Assembly: GCF_033954835.1 (NCBI RefSeq)
Contig: NZ_CP121471.1
Span: 4,086,501-4,150,500, forward strand
DNA length: 64,000 bases
From: Thiorhodovibrio frisius
GTDB taxonomy: Bacteria > Pseudomonadota > Gammaproteobacteria > Chromatiales > Chromatiaceae
Direction of reading: 5' to 3'
The notes beneath the pieces are model-generated. The model did not search any database. It was not told the DNA's origin and saw only the letters and a program-made list of their open reading frames with translations. This document shows positions 9,910 to 19,428 of this stretch, in pieces. Made by a program: the position numbers and the translations under genes. Numbering within the stretch: position 1 is the stretch's first letter; each line of letters begins with the position of its first letter.

Positions 9910-10992
9910 GTGGATCTGCCCAAACGCCAGGCCAGCTCGAAAGGCTCGCGCCCCATCTCGACCATTACCATCGTCGACTCGCTCGCCGAGATCACCCGCC
10001 ACCAGGACCGGGAACTGCTCGAACGCAGCCTGGCCATCACCCTGTCCGAGCTTTTCCCGGCGGAAACCTTTCGCCTGTTTCAGATCGTCATGTCCGAGGA
10101 CAGAATCAAGGCGGCTCTGGCGGCCTACTCCCGAGATGGCGTCATTATCTCCGAGCTAAATCAGGAGCAGCGCCAACTCTCCGAGCCCCTGCTCGAAGCA
10201 GTTGCCGAGGCCATCGACAGCCGCAACGTGGTCGAAACGCCAGACCAACGCGCTGGCATGACCCACATTGTTTATCCACTCTACGACAAAAACGATGACG
10301 TCTACGGCGTTTTGCTGCAACTCACAGCCGAACCAGGCTTCAACAACCAGCGCCTCACCTACGGGCTGTTGCGTATCTACTCGAACTATCTCGCGCTGCT
10401 CGACGACAGCCACCGCGACCGCCTGACCCACCTGCTAAACCGCGAGACACTCGACACCGAAATTACCAAGCGCATCATTGCTCATGCCCAGGTTGACGAG
10501 CAAACCTACGCTCAGCGGCGCAACGCCGATAGGACAGGGGCCTGGCTCGCGCTGGTGGATATCGATTTCTTCAAGCGCATCAACGACGGCTGGGGCCATC
10601 TCTACGGCGACGAGGTGCTGATTCTGCTCGCGCGCCTACTCGAAAAGATTTTCCGCCAGGAGGATTTAATCTTCCGCTATGGCGGCGAGGAATTTGTCGT
10701 GCTCTTTCAGGCACCCGGTCCAGAAACCGCCGATCACGTCTGCGAACGCGCGCGCGAGACCATCGCCAATCACAGTTTCCCCGCTGTCGGCTCGGTCACC
10801 GTCAGCATCGGCGTCACTGAAATCTGCAACCAGGAAGGCGTATCGATGGTGATCGACGAAGCCGACAAGGCGCTGTATTACGCCAAGGAGAATGGCCGTA
10901 ACCAGGTGCGCTTCTACTCCGACCTGATCAGCGCAGGACTGATCAAGGACGCCCAAGCGCACGCCGACGGCGGCGGGGTGGATTTTTTCTAG
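9910..10992 (+). CDS. Diguanylate cyclase with N-terminal GAF-like sensor domain
   Basis: The 360-residue protein starts with GTG at 9910, preceded by AGGA. Residues about 20-165 look like a GAF-type sensor. Residues about 170-340 form a GGDEF domain with an intact GGEEF active site (258-262), so it should make cyclic di-GMP. An RQED inhibitory I-site lies five residues before it, which predicts product feedback inhibition. There is no signal peptide or membrane segment, so the signal is likely cytoplasmic. It is separated from valS by 75 bases and could be cotranscribed or independent. Confidence 0.93.
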   Translation: MDLPKRQASSKGSRPISTITIVDSLAEITRHQDRELLERSLAITLSELFPAETFRLFQIVMSEDRIKAALAAYSRDGVIISELNQEQRQLSEPLLEAVAEAIDSRNVVETPDQRAGMTHIVYPLYDKNDDVYGVLLQLTAEPGFNNQRLTYGLLRIYSNYLALLDDSHRDRLTHLLNRETLDTEITKRIIAHAQVDEQTYAQRRNADRTGAWLALVDIDFFKRINDGWGHLYGDEVLILLARLLEKIFRQEDLIFRYGGEEFVVLFQAPGPETADHVCERARETIANHSFPAVGSVTVSIGVTEICNQEGVSMVIDEADKALYYAKENGRNQVRFYSDLISAGLIKDAQAHADGGGVDFF

Positions 10993-11035
10993 CCGCCATC
11001 GGCGCACAGGCGCCATGGAGAAAGATCAGGCGTCA

Positions 11036-12016
11036 TCAGGAAACGCGCTGATAGTAGAGATTCTGCGGATGCTGCGCCTCGGCAAAAAAGTACCAGCGCT
11101 CGGCGACCAGGCCAAGGTATTGGATCAGGAAGGCGAGAATCGGCAGGTTGGGCGATTTGGTGACATAGGCCAGGCCAATCAGCAACACGGGCACAGGGAA
11201 GACCAGCACCATGAAGAGCACGCGGATCACTTTCAGGGTGTCCGGTCCTCGGTGATGAAAAAACTCGCGCGTATTAAAGGAACCCGCCGAGAACCCCTGG
11301 GATGTCTGCGCAATGCCTTGATGACGCACGCCGATGGCGGTTTTGATATTGCTGCGGTATTTGATGCGGTGATTGCGCAGCAGTGAGGCGCCGCGCGACA
11401 GGAAGGCAACGGCGGTGAAAATAACCGCCCAGGTACCAAAAAAGGTGACCAGATCGTTGCCGAGGAAGGCGGAGTAAGCAGCCGCCAGCATGAAGCCGGA
11501 CGCCAAGCCAAAGAAGGTGAAGTTAAACACCGTCAGCGGCGAGGACCACTCCTGCAAGAACTTCACACTCGCGTAGATCATCGCCGTGGCGACAAAGAGC
11601 GCAAATGCCACCACGGCACCCAGCACCCCAACCACCAGGCTGGCATCGACCGGCAGGGCATTGTCGCCCGCAACAACAAAGGGCGTGGTCCAGCCCATCC
11701 ATTGAATCAGACCAAAGGTCGCCACTAATACCATCAGCAGTGGCAGCACAATGACCTCGCGCGACAGCCAGGAGGTGCGCCATTTACTGGCTGTCCGCCA
11801 AGCTCGCTCGGGTCGCCCGAGATGGAAGAAGGACGCGACCAACCCGAACAGCAGCAGCGCGAGCGCGATCAGGCTGCCGAACAGGTAATAGTCGGAACTC
11901 TGCGCATCAATCAGGTGAATGCGCGAATACACCTGGCCGGTCACCAGCGCCAGAAACAGCCCCTGGCCGGCACCGAGCAGGGTGGTGAGAAAAATCACGG
12001 AAAAGGCAGGATGCAT
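11036..12016 (-). CDS. soeC: Sulfite-oxidising enzyme membrane subunit SoeC (DmsC/NrfD-like)
   Basis: The 326-residue protein has about eight hydrophobic segments and begins MHPAFSVIFLTTLLGAGQG, a DmsC-type start in which the conserved histidine and glutamine face the quinol site. In the SoeABC complex of purple sulfur bacteria it anchors the cytoplasmic molybdoenzyme and passes electrons from sulfite to the quinone pool (family knowledge). It is the last gene of soeA-soeB-soeC, 141 bases behind soeB. This gap is larger than usual for an operon, but no terminator is visible in it. Confidence 0.9.
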   Translation of the reverse strand: MHPAFSVIFLTTLLGAGQGLFLALVTGQVYSRIHLIDAQSSDYYLFGSLIALALLLFGLVASFFHLGRPERAWRTASKWRTSWLSREVIVLPLLMVLVATFGLIQWMGWTTPFVVAGDNALPVDASLVVGVLGAVVAFALFVATAMIYASVKFLQEWSSPLTVFNFTFFGLASGFMLAAAYSAFLGNDLVTFFGTWAVIFTAVAFLSRGASLLRNHRIKYRSNIKTAIGVRHQGIAQTSQGFSAGSFNTREFFHHRGPDTLKVIRVLFMVLVFPVPVLLIGLAYVTKSPNLPILAFLIQYLGLVAERWYFFAEAQHPQNLYYQRVS

Positions 12017-12157
12017 GGTCTTGGCCCTGGCTCTTGGAAGCTTGTTTAAGAAGAAAGCTCGAAACGAATCGCCTGAAAAACAGAAAACGACGAGAAGGAA
12101 AGGGCGGCGGGAAGCTGGTGAAGTCCAATCCCCGGCGCGCCGGCAGTAGCATTGGCC

Positions 12158-12880
12158 TTACCAGGTCACATCCTCGAGCGTTTCCTCGCCGTGGTAAACC
12201 GTCAGGTCTTCCTTCTTCAGCGGATTATCGACGCGCTGCAAATCTTCCTCGGTGATGTGCATGCGGTTCTTCTGTCGCGGCAGATAGTGATTTGCCGGTT
12301 GGGTGCCCCACTCAGGCATCAGCGCATAGCCGCCGCGCTCGCGGATAGCAACCGAGACCTCCGAATCCGGATCATGCACGTCGCCATACAGGCGCGCACT
12401 GGTCGGACAGGCGAGCACACAGGCCGGCTTGCGCTCAGCCTCCGGCAGGGACTGGTCGGTGATGCGATCAATGCACAGTGTGCATTTTTTCATCACCTTT
12501 TGCTGGGCGTCGAGTTCGCGCACGCCATAGGGGCAGGCCCAGGAGCAGTATTTGCAGCCGATACATTTGTCGTAATCGACCAGCACCACGCCGTTGTCCT
12601 CGCGCTTGTAGGAGGCGCCAGTTGGGCACACAGGAACGCAGGGCGGGTCCTCGCAGTGCAGGCAGCTCTTGGGGAAATGAACGGTCTCGGTGTTCGGATA
12701 GCTGCCCACCTCGAAGGTCTGCACCCGATTAAAGAAAGTGCCGGTGGGATCCGCATCATAGGGATTCTCGTCCACCATCGGACCCGCCCAGCCCGAGGTG
12801 TTCCATTGCTTGCACGAGGTCACGCAGGCATGACAGCCCACGCAGACGTTTAGATCGATTACCAGGGCGAGTTGAGTCAT
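12158..12880 (-). CDS. soeB: Sulfite-oxidising enzyme iron-sulfur subunit SoeB
   Basis: The 240-residue protein has the four cysteine clusters of DmsB-like electron-transfer subunits: CVGCHACVTSC near the start, CLHCEDPPCVPVC at about 73-85, CIGCKYCSWAC at about 106-116, and a fourth split cluster (CTLC and CVLAC). It should bind four [4Fe-4S] clusters and wire SoeA to SoeC. There is no Tat signal on this subunit or on SoeA, in keeping with the cytoplasmic location of SoeABC. It follows soeA by 122 bases. Confidence 0.93.
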   Translation of the reverse strand: MTQLALVIDLNVCVGCHACVTSCKQWNTSGWAGPMVDENPYDADPTGTFFNRVQTFEVGSYPNTETVHFPKSCLHCEDPPCVPVCPTGASYKREDNGVVLVDYDKCIGCKYCSWACPYGVRELDAQQKVMKKCTLCIDRITDQSLPEAERKPACVLACPTSARLYGDVHDPDSEVSVAIRERGGYALMPEWGTQPANHYLPRQKNRMHITEEDLQRVDNPLKKEDLTVYHGEETLEDVTW

Positions 12881-13002
12881 CGCTGTACCTACTCAGTGCA
12901 CCCGGATCGGGGCACCTGTCATGGGAAGCACCAGGCCGGTTGCCCCAAGTGCAATATCAATAAGCGCAAAATCAAGACCAAATGGCATGTCGCCGCGCCG
13001 CG

Positions 13003-15909
13003 CTATTTCTTGCCAAACACGCCGGCCACATAGGCTTGCCAGCGGCTGCGTGGACGGGTCAATTGCCCGGGCAGCGCCTTCATCGGCGTAAACTGCGGCT
13101 CGGTGATTTTCTTGCTGTCAGGCTCAGCAGGATAGATGCGCACCCGCACGTCGAACCAGGCCGCCTGCCCGGTTAGCGGATCGGAGTTTGAAAGCACCTG
13201 ACCGCCGTCGCGTGATACCACCGGCAGTTCCTCGCCAATCACATGATTGAGCAGGAAGCCTTTCTTGGATTCATCGGCATTGGCGCTCAGTCCCCAGGCG
13301 CCAGCGCCCTTGCCGATGGCGTTCCAGGTCCAGACAGTGCCAGGCTCGACCGCCTCGGAATAGCGGCACATGCATTTGACCCGATTGAGATGGGATTCGA
13401 CCCAAATCCAGTCGCCGTCTTTAATCCCCTGAGCGATGGCGACCTTCGGGTTCACAAAGAGATAATTGTGGCTGTGAATCTGCCGCAGCCAGGCGTTCTG
13501 GCTGTCCCAACTGTGATACATGGCCATCGGCCGCTGGGTCAGGGCCGTGAGCGGATAGTGGTTTTTATCAACCCGCTGGGCTTCGAGTGGTTCGTAGTAG
13601 AAGGGCAGCGGATCAAAGAAGGTCTCGATACGCTCGCGGTAGCGCTCGGGCGGGCGCCGGCCGGGCCGTTTGCCCTGGGCTGCGGCACGGAAGCGTTGCA
13701 GCACCTCGGAATGGATATGAATCAGGATGGGCTCGGCCCATTTGGTCATGCCATGCGCGCGCGCCCAGTGCAGGTAGCCCTTGTTCCAGTTGCGCATAAA
13801 CTGGTAACTGCGCGGCAACTCATAGTGGAAGAAACAGTGATTGGCCGCGTACTGCTCCCACTGGTTGGGGTTCGGCTCGCCCTTCATTGCCTTGTCGCCG
13901 AACTTGCCGCGAAAACCCGCCAAAAAGCCAATGCCTGAGCCAGGCGAGGTCTCATAATTGACCACAAAGTCGGGGTAGTTGCGAAACTTGGCAGTACCGT
14001 CCTCGTTGATGAAGGCTGGCAGGCCAAGGCGCGCGCCGAGTTCGATCAGCACATCTTGGAAGGGCCGGCACTCGCCCTTGGGCGGCAGAATGGGCAGACG
14101 CACAGCATCGACCGGGCCGTCGAATTCGGAGATCGGCCGGTCGAGCATGGAGAGCACATCATGGCGCTCCAGATAGGTGGTGTCCGGCAAGACCAGATCG
14201 GCAAAGGCGACTGTTTCTGAGGCATAGGTGTCGCACACCACCAGAAAAGGGATTTTGTACTCGCCATTCTCGTGCTGGTCGACCAGCATTTTGCGCGCTT
14301 CGACGGTGTTCATCGACGAGTTCCAAGCCATGTTGGCCATGAAGAGGAACAGGGTATCGATAGGATAGGGATCACCGCGCCAAGCGTTGGTAATGACATT
14401 GTGCATGAGCCCATGGGCCGCGAGCGGATATTCCCAGGAGAAGGCCTTGTCAAGACGCACCGGCTCGCCGTCGGCATCGACGAACAGATCCTCGGGCTGC
14501 GCCGGCCAGCCAAGCGGCAGCCCATCGAGCGGGGTGTTGGGCTGCACCGCATCCGGGCTGTTAGGCGGCTTGGGACAGGGCGGAATCGGCTTGGGAAAAG
14601 GTGCCTTGTGGCGAAAACCGCCGGGCCGGTCAATCGTGCCGAGCACCGTCATCAGGATGCTCAGCGCGCGAATGGTCTGGAAACCATTGGAATGCGCCGC
14701 CAGACCGCGCATAGCGTGGAAAGCCACCGGATTGCCGGTCACCGAGGCATGTTCGTTGTCCCAGGCATCGGTCCAACTGATGGGCAATTCAATTTTATGG
14801 TCGCGCGCCATGATGCCCATCTCATGGGCCAGACGGCGAATGGTCTCAGCCGGAATACCCGTAATGCCAGCGGCCCACTCCACCGTGTGCGGCTCGACCC
14901 GCTCTTTGAGTAACTGAAAAGAGGTCTTGACCGGGGTGCCGTCCTTCATGGTGTAGGCGCCAAGCAGGCGCGGATCGGCGCCCTTGGTATGCGACAACAC
15001 CTCACCGGTGTTGCGATCCCACCAGAACTTGTCCTGCGGATCGGTACAGCCGCGAGTCACATCAATGGAGGTATCGCGGTAGAACATGGCGTGATCGTCG
15101 CGCTCCGGATCATCAATCACCAGCTCGGCGGCATTGGTGTACTGAACCAGAAAATCGCGGTCGAACAGGCCAGTCTTGAGAATCTCGTTGATCAGCGCCA
15201 GGAACAGCGCCCCGTCGGTGCCGGGCTTGATCGGCACCCACTCATCGGCAATGGCCGCATAGCCGGAGCGCACCGGATTAATGGCGATAAAGCGCCCACC
15301 CTGGCGCTTGAATTGGGACAGGGCTTTCTTGAGCGGGTTGGAGTGATGATCCTCCGCCGTGCCGATCATCACAAAGAGCTTGGCGTGGTCGAGATCCGGC
15401 CCGCCGAACTCCCAGAAGGAACCGCCGATGGAGTAGATCATGCCGGTGGCCATGTTGACCGAGCAGAATCCGCCATGGGCAGCGTAATTTGGCGTGCCAA
15501 ACTGCTTGGCGAACATACCGGTCAGCGCCTGCATCTGGTCACGACCAGTGAAGAGCGCGAACTTTTTCGGGTCTTCGGCACGCAGCCGCCCGAGACGCTC
15601 GGCCAGCATGGTCATGGCCTCATCCCAGGAGATTTCCTCGAATTGGGACTCGCCGCGTTTGGCATTGGCCTTGCGCCGCAGCGGCTTGCTCAAGCGCGCC
15701 GGAGAGACCTGCTTCATGATGCCCGAGGAGCCCTTGGCGCAAAGAATGCCCTTGTTCAGCGGATGATCGGGGTTGCCCTCAATGTAGCGCACCTCGCCGT
15801 CGCGCAGATGCACGCGAATGCCGCAGCGGCAGGCGCACATGTAGCAGGTGGTTTCCTTGACTTCATGATGGCCGATGGACTGATCGGAACGGGAGGCCGG
15901 GTCTTGCAT
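13003..15909 (-). CDS. soeA: Sulfite-oxidising enzyme molybdopterin subunit SoeA
   Basis: The protein is about 968 residues from the ATG at 15909; an in-frame TTG at 15948 would add 13 residues but has weaker support. An N-terminal [4Fe-4S] motif C-x2-C-x3-C-x27-C occupies residues 22, 25, 29 and 57. It is followed by the molybdopterin oxidoreductase core and a C-terminal dinucleotide-binding domain. No twin-arginine leader is present. With SoeB and SoeC it oxidises sulfite directly to sulfate in the cytoplasm, in parallel with the Apr/Sat route encoded in this same window. Carrying both routes fits a purple sulfur bacterium. Confidence 0.93.
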   Translation of the reverse strand: MQDPASRSDQSIGHHEVKETTCYMCACRCGIRVHLRDGEVRYIEGNPDHPLNKGILCAKGSSGIMKQVSPARLSKPLRRKANAKRGESQFEEISWDEAMTMLAERLGRLRAEDPKKFALFTGRDQMQALTGMFAKQFGTPNYAAHGGFCSVNMATGMIYSIGGSFWEFGGPDLDHAKLFVMIGTAEDHHSNPLKKALSQFKRQGGRFIAINPVRSGYAAIADEWVPIKPGTDGALFLALINEILKTGLFDRDFLVQYTNAAELVIDDPERDDHAMFYRDTSIDVTRGCTDPQDKFWWDRNTGEVLSHTKGADPRLLGAYTMKDGTPVKTSFQLLKERVEPHTVEWAAGITGIPAETIRRLAHEMGIMARDHKIELPISWTDAWDNEHASVTGNPVAFHAMRGLAAHSNGFQTIRALSILMTVLGTIDRPGGFRHKAPFPKPIPPCPKPPNSPDAVQPNTPLDGLPLGWPAQPEDLFVDADGEPVRLDKAFSWEYPLAAHGLMHNVITNAWRGDPYPIDTLFLFMANMAWNSSMNTVEARKMLVDQHENGEYKIPFLVVCDTYASETVAFADLVLPDTTYLERHDVLSMLDRPISEFDGPVDAVRLPILPPKGECRPFQDVLIELGARLGLPAFINEDGTAKFRNYPDFVVNYETSPGSGIGFLAGFRGKFGDKAMKGEPNPNQWEQYAANHCFFHYELPRSYQFMRNWNKGYLHWARAHGMTKWAEPILIHIHSEVLQRFRAAAQGKRPGRRPPERYRERIETFFDPLPFYYEPLEAQRVDKNHYPLTALTQRPMAMYHSWDSQNAWLRQIHSHNYLFVNPKVAIAQGIKDGDWIWVESHLNRVKCMCRYSEAVEPGTVWTWNAIGKGAGAWGLSANADESKKGFLLNHVIGEELPVVSRDGGQVLSNSDPLTGQAAWFDVRVRIYPAEPDSKKITEPQFTPMKALPGQLTRPRSRWQAYVAGVFGKK

Positions 15910-16020
15910 GGAGGGAACCCCTAGAGGCAGCGCCAAGTAATTAAGCAAAGCCCGCTATTCTACTTGGCCAGAGCGACTGGTGACAAACCGCATTCAAACC
16001 AGGTTTTCAGTCGGCATTGT

Positions 16021-16062
16021 GTTGTCAGGCGAGTGTTGTCAGGCGGGCGTTGTCGGGCGAGA
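16021..16062. repeat. Three tandem 14-bp repeats upstream of soeA
   Basis: Three head-to-tail units of the form GTTGTCAGGCGAGT lie between the kinase gene and soeA; the third has a G for an A and a changed end. The stretch is noncoding. It is about 110 bases before the soeA start and could be part of its control region, or chance slippage. Confidence 0.7.
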
Positions 16063-16082
16063 GGTTGGCCCCAGGACCAAAC

Positions 16083-17237
16083 TCAGGAATTGAGCCAGAC
16101 AAACAGTCCCAAAGCCGCCAGCAGGATGGCAACCAGCCCCACCGCGAGCAACATGGCCAAGCGCGAAACCTGGCGCGGTTGTCTTGCATCCATCAAGCCC
16201 GATGATGCAACCGCCGACTGATCTGACTTCGCGCCCATCGGCTCGCCTTCGCCAGGATCAATGTCACCACCGAGTTGCGTGATGGCTTCTGTATCCATGC
16301 CCCAGGTGGGGTTCGCACGTGGCTTGATATCGACCGGCTTGGCGGGACGCAACCCGGCGGCAACCGGAGAACTCGGCGCAACGCCAAAGAGTGCCAGCCA
16401 GGCGGTGATGCTCTGCGGGCGCCCCCCGGACTCCAATGCCAGCCCAGCGTCAATGGCATCAAGAAAGCGCTCGCTACAGCGCTCCAGATAGGGCGTTTGC
16501 CAATCATCAGGTAGCGGGCGCTGCATGGGTGGTCGACCGGTCAGGGCGTAATACCAGGTCGCCGCCATGCCGTAGATGTCGGTCCAGGGGCCAAGCTCAC
16601 CGTGCAGAACCTGCTCAGGTGCGGCGAACTGGGGCGTCATCTGGCGGATCAGGGTCTTTTCGCTGTCGGGATGCACCCAGCGGGCGGCACCGAAGTCAAT
16701 CAGCAGGGGGCTGCCATCGTCACGCAGCAGAATGTTGCTCGGCTTGATATCGCGATGCCAGATAGAGCGCGCGTGAGCATGGGCGAGACCGTCAAGCAGC
16801 GGAAACAGCCAGGCGCTGATCCGTTCTTCATCGAGTTTGGGCTTGCCAGCCAGAAAATCCCCCAGGGTGTTGGATGCCTCATGGACCATGCACAGATAGA
16901 CGGTGCCATTCTCCTGAAAGGCATCGGCAATGATGACCAGATTGGGATGTGGACGCGGCCGAGCAAGTTCCTGCAACATGCGGCTTTCCTGCAGGAACTT
17001 CTTGCGCAAATGCTCGAACTGCTCCTCCTTGCCTGGCAGGGGCGCGACCTGACCATCGCTCGCGCGGGTGGCGAGATCGCGCGGCAGAAACTCCTTGACC
17101 ACATAGGTAGCACCCAGCAGGCTGTGGTCGGCCAGATAGACCAGACCAGAACCGCCGCCGCCAAGGTGCTCACGAATGCGCAACTCACGCAATTGCGTAC
17201 CCGGTGGCAGTGCACTCGCAGAGGCTTGTCGACCCAT
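16083..17237 (-). CDS. Serine/threonine protein kinase with C-terminal membrane anchor
   Basis: This is a Hanks-type kinase of about 384 residues. It has a glycine-rich loop (LGGGGSGLVY, about residues 25-34), the VVKEF lysine, the catalytic loop HRDIKPSNILL (about 160-170), DFGAA and APE motifs. A linker of about 80 residues rich in Pro and Gly leads to a single C-terminal membrane helix (LAMLLAVGLVAILLAALGLF), so the kinase domain is cytoplasmic and tail-anchored. I use the ATG at 17237; a GTG three codons earlier is possible. Substrates are unknown. It neighbours soeA but is separated from it by repeats. Confidence 0.9.
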   Translation of the reverse strand: MGRQASASALPPGTQLRELRIREHLGGGGSGLVYLADHSLLGATYVVKEFLPRDLATRASDGQVAPLPGKEEQFEHLRKKFLQESRMLQELARPRPHPNLVIIADAFQENGTVYLCMVHEASNTLGDFLAGKPKLDEERISAWLFPLLDGLAHAHARSIWHRDIKPSNILLRDDGSPLLIDFGAARWVHPDSEKTLIRQMTPQFAAPEQVLHGELGPWTDIYGMAATWYYALTGRPPMQRPLPDDWQTPYLERCSERFLDAIDAGLALESGGRPQSITAWLALFGVAPSSPVAAGLRPAKPVDIKPRANPTWGMDTEAITQLGGDIDPGEGEPMGAKSDQSAVASSGLMDARQPRQVSRLAMLLAVGLVAILLAALGLFVWLNS

Positions 17238-17452
17238 CGCCTTCACCCGTTTTGCTTAACGCTCATGGTCCCAGCCACGTCCCAGCGACCCCGGAGAATG
17301 AAGCGGCTGTTTCACCGTAACGCTCACATGGCCCGGTCACCCCGGACAATAAATCTACTGTTTTACGGCAAAGAATCCGGGCGCGACAATAGCATGAAAC
17401 GCCCACACTGGCGCACAGGAAAGCCAGCACGCCATTGACACCGCCAATATGC

Positions 17453-18754
17453 TCAGCATCGCACCAGCACCGGCCCGGTGCGCAGTCGCACGGCCAGGCA
17501 GGCGAGAAATAGCACAATGTTAATGGCGCCCACCACCACGAAGGGCGCGCGCGGGTCGACTTTGTCGAACAAATAGCCGCCGACCAGAGTGATGAGCAAA
17601 ATCCCGATGGCACCCGAGATATTAAAGGCACCCAACACCGACCCGCGTTTCTCGCGCGGGGCTTCCTGGCCAATCAGCGACTGACCACCCAAAAACACAC
17701 TGATCTGACCGATGCCGAGCAGGATGTAAAAAATCAGACCATATTTGCCCAGCGGATCATCAAGCAGCAACAGGGACAGATTGCCGACAGCCGCCAGCAC
17801 CATGCACACGGCCAGCGCGGTGACGCGATCAATCCGATCCATCAGCGGCCCCAAAATGGGCGCCCAGACCAGCGCCGAGATCTGCGCAATAACAAAAATC
17901 AGGGTACCATTTTTCACCGCCTCGCCAGCATCCATGCCCGCTGCCTTGCCAGCCAGGGTGCCCCAGAGAATCAGAAATGTCGCATTGACGGATTGGTCAC
18001 CGCGCGCGATGAAGGCCGCTGAGTAGGCCAGAGCAACCCGCGGATTGCGCGCCGCCGCGAAGCCGCTCTTGAACAGCGTCCCCACGCTCGGACGCGCCTC
18101 CCGCTGGATGGGAATACCGGGCTTGAGCCCCAGCATCACCAGCACGGCAGCGAACACACAAAGCCCGGCCACCATAAAGTGGGTCCACTGCCCAGCCTGC
18201 TCGCCGCTGTAACCGGCCGACACCAGCGCCTCGGGCACAGAGCCAAAGCCTTGGTTAGTGAACACAATACCAAGACCACTCAAGACCCCGATGATGGCCA
18301 CCAGTTTGCCGCGCGACTGCTCGGCCGGGTAATCCACCATCACGGTCGACAAGGCACCAGCCACAGTCACCACGCCGAGCCCGTAAATAACGCGGTAGTA
18401 ATACAGATCCCCAACCGATTGCGCCAGCGGATACAAAATGTAAGTTAGCGCCAGCAGCAGAAAACCGACCGCGTAAATCGACCGCCGCCCGAGCCGGTCG
18501 ATCAGAATACCCGCCGGCAAAAAACACAGCAGGGTGACAATCTCAGTCAAAAATACCAGTTTGCCGCTAATACCGCCCTGCTCGGACTCAGGGATGCCCA
18601 GATGCTCGTTCAGAATGTAAGTCTGGCCGATAGCGATAAAGGTCATCAGGCCGATAGACAAAAAGCCGACCGCCAGGAAACTCCAGCCATGGCGCGGCAG
18701 AATGCCGGGGGCGAGCTGAATCGGGCCAATGTGGTAGTTGTTAATATCATTCAT
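17453..18754 (-). CDS. Major facilitator superfamily transporter
   Basis: The 433-residue protein (ATG at 18754; the open frame runs 28 codons further upstream without a good start) has about 12 hydrophobic segments. Between the second and third segments is the MFS motif A-like stretch GILIDRLGRRSIYAVG. It begins MNDINNYHIGPIQLAPGILP. The substrate cannot be deduced. It is a lone gene between the kinase and the tRNA, and a 206-base gap without clear features separates it from the kinase gene. Confidence 0.85.
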   Translation of the reverse strand: MNDINNYHIGPIQLAPGILPRHGWSFLAVGFLSIGLMTFIAIGQTYILNEHLGIPESEQGGISGKLVFLTEIVTLLCFLPAGILIDRLGRRSIYAVGFLLLALTYILYPLAQSVGDLYYYRVIYGLGVVTVAGALSTVMVDYPAEQSRGKLVAIIGVLSGLGIVFTNQGFGSVPEALVSAGYSGEQAGQWTHFMVAGLCVFAAVLVMLGLKPGIPIQREARPSVGTLFKSGFAAARNPRVALAYSAAFIARGDQSVNATFLILWGTLAGKAAGMDAGEAVKNGTLIFVIAQISALVWAPILGPLMDRIDRVTALAVCMVLAAVGNLSLLLLDDPLGKYGLIFYILLGIGQISVFLGGQSLIGQEAPREKRGSVLGAFNISGAIGILLITLVGGYLFDKVDPRAPFVVVGAINIVLFLACLAVRLRTGPVLVRC

Positions 18755-18911
18755 GGTCTGGAAGGACTGATCATGGGTGTTGCATGGAGGTGTTGCAGGG
18801 CGAGAGTGACCAATAAAGGCGCTACACCACCTGACCAACGAGAAAAAAAGTTCGCCGGCGCGTTAAGCAGCTGATTGCTGCCTCACAATATTTTCTTGCA
18901 ACAGGCGGGTT

Positions 18912-18988
18912 TGGCGCCCTCGACAGGATTCGAACCTGTGACCTGCCGCTTAGGAGGCGGCCGCTCTATCCTACTGAGCTACGAGGGC
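18912..18988 (-). tRNA. tRNA-Arg (anticodon CCT)
   Basis: The minus strand folds into a complete cloverleaf: acceptor stem GCCCTCG/CGAGGGC, D stem GCTC/GAGC, anticodon stem GCCGC/GCGGC with loop CTCCTAA (anticodon CCT), T stem ACAGG/CCTGT with TTCGAAT, discriminator G, and an encoded CCA. It reads the arginine codon AGG. Confidence 0.97.
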
Positions 18989-19171
18989 AAGTGGGGATAA
19001 CCTCGGAATCCTAACAAAGAGTGGCGCCGGCGTCTTGCCGGATTGAGCGGGGTGCCCCGCCCGAACTCCGCCGATGCGCGGCTGTGGGGACAGGACTGAT
19101 GCGCTGGGCTGAGGGGCTGGAGACAAGCCCAAACTGAAACAGCAGAGGATGATCCTGGCCGCAGGGTCTTG

Positions 19172-19249
19172 TCACTTGCGCTTGGGGCAGTCCTTGCAAC
19201 GCTTGCCTTTCTTGTAGCTCTTGCAGCATTTGTCCTTTTTCTTGCTCAT
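19172..19249 (-). CDS. 25-residue Lys/Cys-rich small protein
   Basis: A 26-codon frame on the minus strand starts with ATG at 19249, with AGGAG about ten bases upstream, and stops at 19172. The product is MSKKKDKCCKSYKKGKRCKD followed by CPKRK, with four cysteines and many lysines. The cysteine spacing (CC, then C-x2-C) could bind a metal or nucleic acid. Short proteins with this KKxDKCCxxYKKGKRCKxCP look occur in gammaproteobacteria as far as I recall, but I cannot name a family. It is too short for standard ORF calling. Confidence 0.6.
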   Translation of the reverse strand: MSKKKDKCCKSYKKGKRCKDCPKRK

Positions 19250-19303
19250 CAGGTCAGCGCTCCTTTGGTGGATTTTTTGCCATGGCCGCTTTGGTGCTCG
19301 GTT

Positions 19304-19381
19304 GAAAACTAATTCGAACACGGCCCCTTTAATTCATTGCCCAGGTGGCTCGAAATTAATTCGAACACGGCCCCTTTAATT
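19304..19381. repeat. Interspersed repeat, two tandem type-A copies
   Basis: Two copies (19304-19334 and 19352-19381) share the core AATTCGAACACGGCCCCTTT. They sit directly behind a truncated Rpn-type gene. Related copies occur at 19977, 20098, 20627, 20885, 21995, 37256 and 42025. Confidence 0.8.
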
Positions 19382-19428
19382 ATTCCCTTAATTGATTGCC
19401 GCTTGATTCTGCTAGCAGTGCCCGAACC

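Noticed and set aside
18912-18988. tRNA-Arg as the attachment site of the accessory region
   Set aside because: The accessory DNA lies on the 5' side of the tRNA gene and I find no copy of the tRNA 3' end at the other border.
19011-19229. 72-residue minus-strand ORF beside the tRNA
   Set aside because: It overlaps the better supported 25-residue frame, has no ribosome-binding site and an odd composition.
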